Positions 8,801 through 14,476 of a stretch of 14,476 bases of DNA are shown piece after piece (position 1 is the stretch's first letter; each line of letters begins with the position of its first letter). The notes beneath the pieces are model-generated. The model ran no database searches and was not told the origin of the DNA. It saw only the letters and a program-made list of their open reading frames with translations. The DNA comes from Parachlorella kessleri. Its lineage: Eukaryota; Chlorophyta; Trebouxiophyceae; Chlorellales; Chlorellaceae. The stretch spans positions 1 to 14,476 of the forward strand of contig BBXU01000608.1 of NCBI GenBank assembly GCA_001598975.1. Reading direction: 5' to 3'. The position numbers and the translations under genes were made by a program.

Positions 8801-10177
8801 GGCAATGGCAGCCAGCGGTTGCAACCTAAGAAAGGTTGCTTCAACCTGGTTGGACCCAGGGGCACGGCCTATCGGATGCCAGGGATTGACGGGATTAGAG
8901 GTGCCACCTGTTTCTTGGAAGCAGTTGCAGGCTGCTCTTTACGGTGTGCCTGGTTTGTTGCGCACCTTGCTGTGACCGTCGCTGGTGGCTATCCCCTGCT
9001 GCACGCCATGTTACCTTCATCATTGTCTGGTTTCACTGCTTTGAGCAGGCTAGCATGGATCCATTTATCGCCACGGATCTGTTGCTGCAGGTTCCTGCCC
9101 CTTATGGTCGGCTGGTTCTCCCTCAACGTGCCCTCTGGCCTGGCCCTCTACTATCTCTCCAACACAGTCTTCACCACCGCCATACAGATCTGGCTGCGCA
9201 AGCTGGGAGGTGCGCACTGCCCACCCCACCCTGTGCTCCTGGTGGTGGGGTCCCTTTGTAGCGGGGTCCCTGATGCTATACCTTCAAACTGACTGCTGCT
9301 TTGCGCCCCGTCGGAGCGCATCGGCTGCTGCTTCTCACCTCCACGGAGCGCACCAAGTTTTGCCTTGCATCCCCTCGGAGAGGAGGCAAGGTGCTGTAAG
9401 GAGTAGCACTGGCTCTCAAGCACTTGTCGGGCCTGGACGGTAATGATTTCCATGGCAGCTGGCTGTCAAGTGGCCTCGCTGGTAAGTCATAGTGATGATG
9501 CGGACTGTGACCCCCTGTCTCTGAGACCCCCGCTTCTGTGCTTGCTGGACAGGTGCCGACGTCAAGATCGGCGACCTGGGGCCTATAGCCCTTGGCAAGG
9601 CCCGCCGGACAGGCACAGTCGCCGGGTCGGTAGACGACCTTGCTGGCAGTGCTGAACCAGCTGAAGCGGAGGCGGCTGCAGCGGGGAACGGAGCAACGGC
9701 TGGCGCGGCACCGGTGCTGGCGGTTGCTGCGGCCCCTGGGGCGGGGGCAGACTCAGGTATGGCAGAGTGGAGCCCAGCAGGCTGCTAGTGTGGTTGCTGG
9801 GCGAAGCGAGTGCATGTGGAAAGCTTTCTGGGTTGATCATCACTCCAGACTCTGGTCCTCTGCCTGCAAAGCCAAGGAAGCCAGGTGAAGCAACAAGGCA
9901 TTTCCGTGCTGCATGGGCAGTCCATCTGTTTAGTGCCACTATGGCGGCTGCCCTATGCGTCGGTGCACGGCCGGGCTATGCTTCTGTTGTGCACAGGTTG
10001 TTGCAAAGTTGTTATGTGCACTTCGGCCCTGGTGACACCGATAAAGCATGCAAGTGTTGCTGCTCCGGTGCTGCAGCCCTTGACGGCCTCAAGAATGGGG
10101 CGGAAGCCCTGGCTGCACCTGTGCCATCCATCAACAGGCGCTGCAAGCGCAAGAAGCGGGAGCTGCTAGCAGCATGA
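5802..10177 (+). CDS. ALB3: ALB3 thylakoid membrane insertase (Oxa1/YidC/Alb3 family)
   Basis: Complete gene of eight in-phase exons: 5802-6326, 6786-6887, 7384-7519, 7936-8085, 8558-8741, 9091-9209, 9553-9756, 10077-10177 (506 residues). ALB3 inserts light-harvesting and other proteins into the thylakoid membrane, with the chloroplast SRP pathway. Residues 1-49 (no acidic residue) suit a transit peptide. An Ala/Gln-rich segment follows, with Ala runs near 98-109 and Gln5 at 151-155. The conserved core begins at 176: NCPYSYGYSIILLTLLVK, where Lys199 sits at the position of the YidC groove arginine, then FPLTKQQ, AGVNPLAGCLPTLATIPIF, GFYWVPSLAGPTT, SWLYPLVDGAPPIGW, and FLPLMVGWFSLNVPSGLALYY. 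The tail after WLRKLGG (from 407) is about 100 residues, Ala-rich, and ends with RRCKRKKRELLAA. ALB3 and paralogues such as ALB4 or a second algal ALB3 cannot be told apart here. The start could change if a 5' exon splices to the good acceptor at 5917. Confidence 0.95.
6095..6129 (+). repeat. GCA/GCG trinucleotide tract coding poly-Ala in ALB3
   Basis: This near-perfect GCN run in ALB3 exon 1 encodes an alanine run at about residues 98-109. A second CAG tract at 6252-6266 encodes Gln5. Both lie in the poorly conserved segment between the transit peptide and the insertase core. Confidence 0.85.
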
Positions 10178-10856
10178 GCGCTTTGTAGAAGCCGATCTCC
10201 AGAACAGATTACTGCTTGGGAACTGCTTCCTCTGTAGGGCTTGCCCCGTTGAGGCCCTGGACGTAAGCTTAGCAAGCTTTCCAAGGGAAGCTGGGTGGAC
10301 TGAAGGGAAGAGTTTTGAGTCGCTATTTGGCCGTGCCATGTGGTTCCCTGAGCTTGTTGGGGTTGTTGTCGATCCCTTCACCTGTCATCATGCAATGAAG
10401 TTTGCAAGGTAGGGTTGCTCAATGCATGGTCGGGCAGCATGCCTGGCCACTTATGTCAACCAGCGTGCAAATTCGACAGCCTGTAGGGCAGTGAGTTGGG
10501 GGTCCTAATCCTTCTGTTCGCTTTGATATTCCTGTCACTGCCTGAAGTGTCGGGAGTGGTGAGTGGCAGCCTCAGTTCCCCTCTATGTTGCTCCCCTGTG
10601 GCACGGCGTTCTGCGCCTCCTTCCAAGTCCACTGATTAATTGCTACTGTACCAGAAGAACCTGCGGTTGCTTTCTAGAACCTGCCAATCCTTGCAGCCAC
10701 TTCCCTGCCTACCGGCGCCCAAGAAGTATGTGCTACAAATGTACAGTGACCTCCAAAGCTAGCTCTGTACACTATCCAAGCAAAGCATGCTGCCTCACCG
10801 CAAAGGGATCTGTGGTTGCCGTCATTCATGCTAGCCAGCAAGATGATAGAGGCTAG
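10178..10856. other. Convergent spacer: 3' UTRs of ALB3 and the C2 gene
   Basis: This 679-bp stretch lies between two stop codons facing each other. No TGTAA pentamer was found on either strand. AAGCTTAGCAAGCTT (10266-10280) could form a 6-bp hairpin with a 3-nt loop. Open frames crossing it show no protein-family features. Confidence 0.6.
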
Positions 10857-11924
10857 TTAGAAGGAGTATGACAGTGTCAGCTGCACCTCGCCCGTCTGCT
10901 TGCCATTGTGAGTCTCCAGCGGCACCCTTACCTCCTGCAACAGAGCATGCATTATTGTATAATCCTGGTGAAGACGTCCCCGTGGCATCATTGCTGCCAG
11001 TCTCCAACCCTCCTACTGGCATTAAAGCAGATCTACACTCCTTGCGATGCCGCTTGTGAGCACATATGCCACCTGCGACCTATTGTAATAGATGCGAGTG
11101 GCGTTATTGAGTATCACCTGCATAACCCATGGGTCTTACCTACTACCACACTCTTTCCTCGTACTATATGACACTCTAAAGAAGATTTGTGGGGTATATG
11201 CTCTCACCCGCTTATTGGCATCTTTGGGGCTCCCAAAACACTTTGTAATATTGCAGCTGCCGCTGCCTAGAGGGTCGTCTGCAAGGTAAGGGAACATCAG
11301 AAGCAGTCAACCACCATGGGCGCGACCCTAACACTGCGGCCCTTCCCATTGTTTATTTTTGCTGCAACGGGATTCTACATAGTGTGGTGACGCGGGGTTC
11401 GACTCAAACATGGGCAGCCTCAGTAAACCAAAGAGCTGGTCGGTTGGCCAACCAAACAAATACCTACATCCTTGGATTCCCTCTGCCAGCGATGCTCTTG
11501 CCGCCTTGGTCCGTTCGTTGGTCAAGATGTTCCAGGAGGCAGCAGCTCTCAGCCATGCATGAAGTGGCCTCGCTTGCCTGCGTGTGGTAGCTGGCCATGC
11601 AGCGCCACCTTAACCTCCTTGCTCTCGCTGCTCAGCTCGAACTCCATCTCCTGCTCCCAGCTGAGAGATGTCTTGTCTCGCACCCCAACTGGCGTCTGCC
11701 TTGCTGGGGGTGTAGCCCCAGGCACCTCAACCACGCAATAGGCATCTTCATCGGGGAAGAGGCTGTGCGGTCCGTGACCCACAGCCCGGTGAACCTGCAA
11801 GCCTGTCCATGCACCCCTTACATTCTACCTCCGCAGCATGTCATCATATGGCTTGTCCTGTGTGTAACGAGCACCTTGCTCCTTTCACTTCGCTAACCTG
11901 AACCTTGAGCTTGGCCCCTGACAT
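10857..11924 (-). CDS. Small single C2-domain protein
   Basis: Complete four-exon gene, all in phase: 11924-11898, 11794-11578, 11278-11208, 10934-10857 (130 residues). The assembled protein is one C2 domain from end to end. It opens with KLKVQVHRA (strand 1), then FPDEDAYCVVEVPG (22-35), the equivalent of the C2 'DPYV.v' strand. SLSWEQEMEFEL (52-63) matches 'NPvWNE.f.f.v', and EVKVALH (69-75) is the next strand. ADDPLGSG (81-88) is the loop before the last strands. VRVPL and GKQTGEVQLTLSYSF close the domain. C2 domains bind membranes, often through calcium held by loop aspartates. Here D24, D26, D82 and D83 lie in such loops, so calcium binding is possible but incomplete. The architecture resembles short plant C2 proteins; the target membrane is unknown. 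Intron 2 uses a GC donor (GCAAGC at 11577), which the phase requires. Clear family call, moderate certainty on intron 2. Confidence 0.85.
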
Positions 11925-12586
11925 CACGTGTCAGATCACTTAAGAACACAGGAAGCACAGCAGAGGTTTTTGTACTGATGAGTGGTGTGAGCATGAATCA
12001 GCCGCTGACGAGGACGGAAGCGGGCGCGCCTTGCCACCTTGGACGGGTCGCAACTGTGCGATTTGATGAAAGCTGGAAGCCAGCACAATGGAGTGACCCA
12101 TATGAGTACTCAGTGAAACACTTGCCTGTGCAACAACCTTCTTCTTGAGAGAAGACTTGGAAGTTGTGCGAAGGCTTCACGTTACCGGCAGAAGAGCGGC
12201 GTTGGGGAGGGCTCAACAGCTCGCTGCATGCTGTCCGAGGTCAAGCATGACATAAGTGGTGGAGCCCAGTGCAAGCTTGGCCTGGGGACCTCAACTGCTC
12301 GCAAGCTCGCAAACAAGGAAAGGCCTGTCCAGCAGCCTACTGAGTATGACGGTTGGGAGGCCAGCCCACTTCAGCAGCTGCAACAGGCGCTCAGGTCAGC
12401 AGCTGGACGCAACACTGACAGCCGGGCAGGGTTTGCTGACCATAAGCCCACTCAGGGCAGGCTCAGGGGCAGTGGAAGCAGTGCTATACGGGCTTGTCCT
12501 GTGCCCTTGCATGTGAGGGGCCAACCTAGCGAGAGAGGAGGAGGCGACCATGCCACTTATGGCCATGGCATGACCGTCGCTACCGC
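11925..12586. other. Spacer: GT8 3' UTR and C2-gene promoter region
   Basis: This 662-bp stretch separates the GT8 stop codon from the ATG of the C2 gene; both are on the minus strand. No minus-strand TGTAA or TATA box was recognised. A 51-codon + strand ORF (11993-12148) is present but unassigned. The long + frame at 12228-12827 crosses GT8's last exon antisense and is not supported as a gene. Confidence 0.5.
11993..12148 (+). CDS. Unassigned 51-codon ORF
   Basis: An ATG-to-TGA frame encodes 51 residues, including RVATVRFDESWKPAQW and DPYEYSVKHLP, a mixed composition richer in aromatic and charged residues than most chance frames here. It matches no family I recognise. It lies antisense in the spacer between two minus-strand genes. 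It may be a chance frame, an exon of an unrecognised gene, or a relic. No splice partner was found. Confidence 0.15.
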   Translation: MNQPLTRTEAGAPCHLGRVATVRFDESWKPAQWSDPYEYSVKHLPVQQPSS

Positions 12587-14145
12587 TCAGTGCTGCGGGC
12601 ATTGCATGCCCTGGTCACAACCAGCCGTCTCTGCAAGGTTGGCAGCTACCGCCTCCAGGAACTTGCCCACGGGGAACTCTGGGTGCTGCTGGGCCACCTT
12701 GTCCGCAAACTCTTGCGTTTCGCACGTGCAAACCTGCACAAGCGTGGCCCAGGATGGCCTCCACCCTGCAAGCAGGTCAGGAATGTCATCTTCAGCAAGG
12801 GGCGTGGGTGGTAGCAAGGGTGCCTAGGCCGGCATGGTGTCCGATGAAAGGATCCACAAGCTTCTGTGTGGGCAGTACTCAAATTCCAAGTCAGGGACCC
12901 ATCACTACTGTTCGGCACACACCTGCCCAGGGGGTGCGGTCTAGGAAATACAGCCATTTGAATTTGAATGGGTGGTTGCAGAGGTACGACCAAGGCTTGG
13001 CCGAGTAGGGCACCTGCACGCAGACGGTAGCACATATGCCTCGCAGGACTATCTGGGGTGGTGCGCAAGGCCGCCGACCATGTATCAGCCTAAGCTCCCA
13101 GGTGTAGTTCCAAGTCCTCCCCCGTCAGCAAGCATATTGTCAGGGTCTTACATAAGGGTTGAGAAACTGTGATGGCTTGACAGCAGGCGGTCCTGTGAAG
13201 TGCACAACGGCCGGGTCAGCTGTCAGCCGCTCCAGCTCGGGAACAGAGAACAGCTGGGGCTTGTCATTTTGCGGCCGGGTGCGGAAGGCGGCATAGGTCC
13301 CCAAGCCCTGCATGCAAGGTAAAATCTTGCTGGTTAGTTCCAAGGTGGGCTCTACAAAGTCCTGCTCCATTAGCTCTATCTGACATGCGTCCTTGCTACC
13401 CGCACACCAAACACTGCCCTGGGCGACCCTGCACAAGCACACCCGGGAGTGTCATGCGTACCTGTGCATTCCACTTGTAGTCCAGCTCTACCCAGCCATC
13501 AGTCAAACACACCATGTTGAACAGGTCTTGGTCATGGAATGCCAGCTTGCTGCCCCAGCTAGCAATCTTGCATTCTATTCGGCTTGAAAGCAGGCCAAAC
13601 TTCTACACAGCCATGAGAGCCGCATGATAAGGTTAGCTAGAAGTACTGCACGCCGCCCCGTACGTCGTGTCTGCATGGGCTGCCTACCGCGGAATGGTGG
13701 TGAGGAGGCAAGCTATGCAGTACTCAGCACGCTCCCAAGCCGTGCAGCCTCCCCTTGCGAGGGAACAGCTCACGTGAGTGCACTACTGCTGCAGCTGCAG
13801 CTATAAGTACTGCTCCCTGCTACTTGTTGCAGCGGAATGCATCACTCGTCCCACGAATGTCCACACCTGGCATGTGAATGCACTGTTCCATGGGATGTCC
13901 ACGCAGGATGCAGGCACAGGATGCCCAAAAGGGTTCTTCCATGTGATGAACAATCGGAGAGAGTGACTATCCCCTCCCTGTGGTCTCTTGAAAGTCCCGA
14001 GCCTCCCGACTGCCTAGTCTCGCCTTTAGGTCCAAAAGCAGGAGCCCAGCGTTGAAGTAAGGCATGTCCATGCGCCAACCAAACTGCTCTAGTGCTGCAT
14101 GGCCGCATGGCATGCCAAAGTCCCGCACAGCAGCAAGCAGCCTGC
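12587..14145 (-). CDS. Glycosyltransferase family 8 enzyme, C-terminal part
   Basis: The gene is 5'-incomplete. Five exons on the minus strand, in phase: 14145-14024, 13602-13462, 13307-13152, 13013-12923, 12765-12587. GT8 landmarks appear in order: LLAAVRDFG, MDMPYFNAGLLLLDLK (the 'YFNaGvlliDl' block), FHDQDLFNMV (the 'DQDxxN' block), WVELDYKWNAQGLGTY, then AVVHFTGPPAVKP and YSAKPWSY. The histidine of VHFTG corresponds to the metal-binding His of the 'HxxGxxKPW' region. GT8 enzymes transfer sugars from UDP-sugars with retention, usually in the Golgi or cytosol (galacturonosyl-, glucuronosyl- and glycogenin-type enzymes). The DxD metal motif should be encoded by exons beyond the right edge. 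The last exon adds about 58 residues, including EFADKVAQQHPEFPVGKFLE, with no known motif. The first intron shown needs a GC donor (AAG/GCGAGA at 14023). A GT alternative (after 14016, acceptor at 13578) gives a shorter, poorer match. Confidence 0.85.

Positions 14146-14476
<331 letters not shown>

Noticed and set aside
8459..9292. Plus-strand 277-codon open frame
   Set aside because: It crosses ALB3 exons 5 and 6 and their introns. The ALB3 core residues appear in it only in part (exon 6), so it is a read-through of introns.
12228..12827. Plus-strand 199-codon open frame
   Set aside because: Antisense to the last GT8 exon, whose phase joins the GT8 exons upstream; no recognisable features of its own.

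Overview
This is nuclear DNA of a eukaryote with short exons and introns of about 190-500 bp, most of them GT-AG. The splice style (many GTGNGN donors, TGCAG acceptors), the moderate-to-high GC, Ala/Gln runs coded by CAG/GCA tracts, and a plastid ALB3 insertase gene point to a chlorophyte green alga, most likely of the Chlamydomonas/Volvox group. The lineage is an inference. No prokaryotic operon, CRISPR array, rRNA or tRNA was seen.

Five protein genes can be assembled by splicing, with reading phase preserved at every junction. From left to right: (1) complement(<1..1382), the 5' part of a PP4R3/SMEK-type regulatory subunit of protein phosphatase 4; (2) complement(2140..5369), a seven-exon SAM-dependent methyltransferase with a plastid-type N-terminus and a membrane segment; (3) 5802..10177 on +, a complete eight-exon ALB3 (Oxa1/YidC family) thylakoid insertase of 506 residues; (4) complement(10857..11924), a complete four-exon, 130-residue single C2-domain protein; (5) complement(12587..>14145), the C-terminal five exons of a glycosyltransferase family 8 enzyme whose 5' part lies beyond the right edge.

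The methyltransferase and ALB3 are head to head across about 430 bp, so they may share a promoter, and both proteins look plastid-directed. ALB3 and the C2 gene are tail to tail across 679 bp. Long stretches without genes are introns or spacers. They hold a 20-bp and a 14-bp tandem repeat, a 122-bp (AC)n microsatellite, and a stretch of + strand signals lying antisense within the methyltransferase gene.

I see no convincing new multi-gene system. The points most worth checking are the methyltransferase's unusual SAM-binding motif and membrane anchoring, the divergent plastid gene pair, ALB3's short C-terminal tail, and two apparent GC-AG introns.
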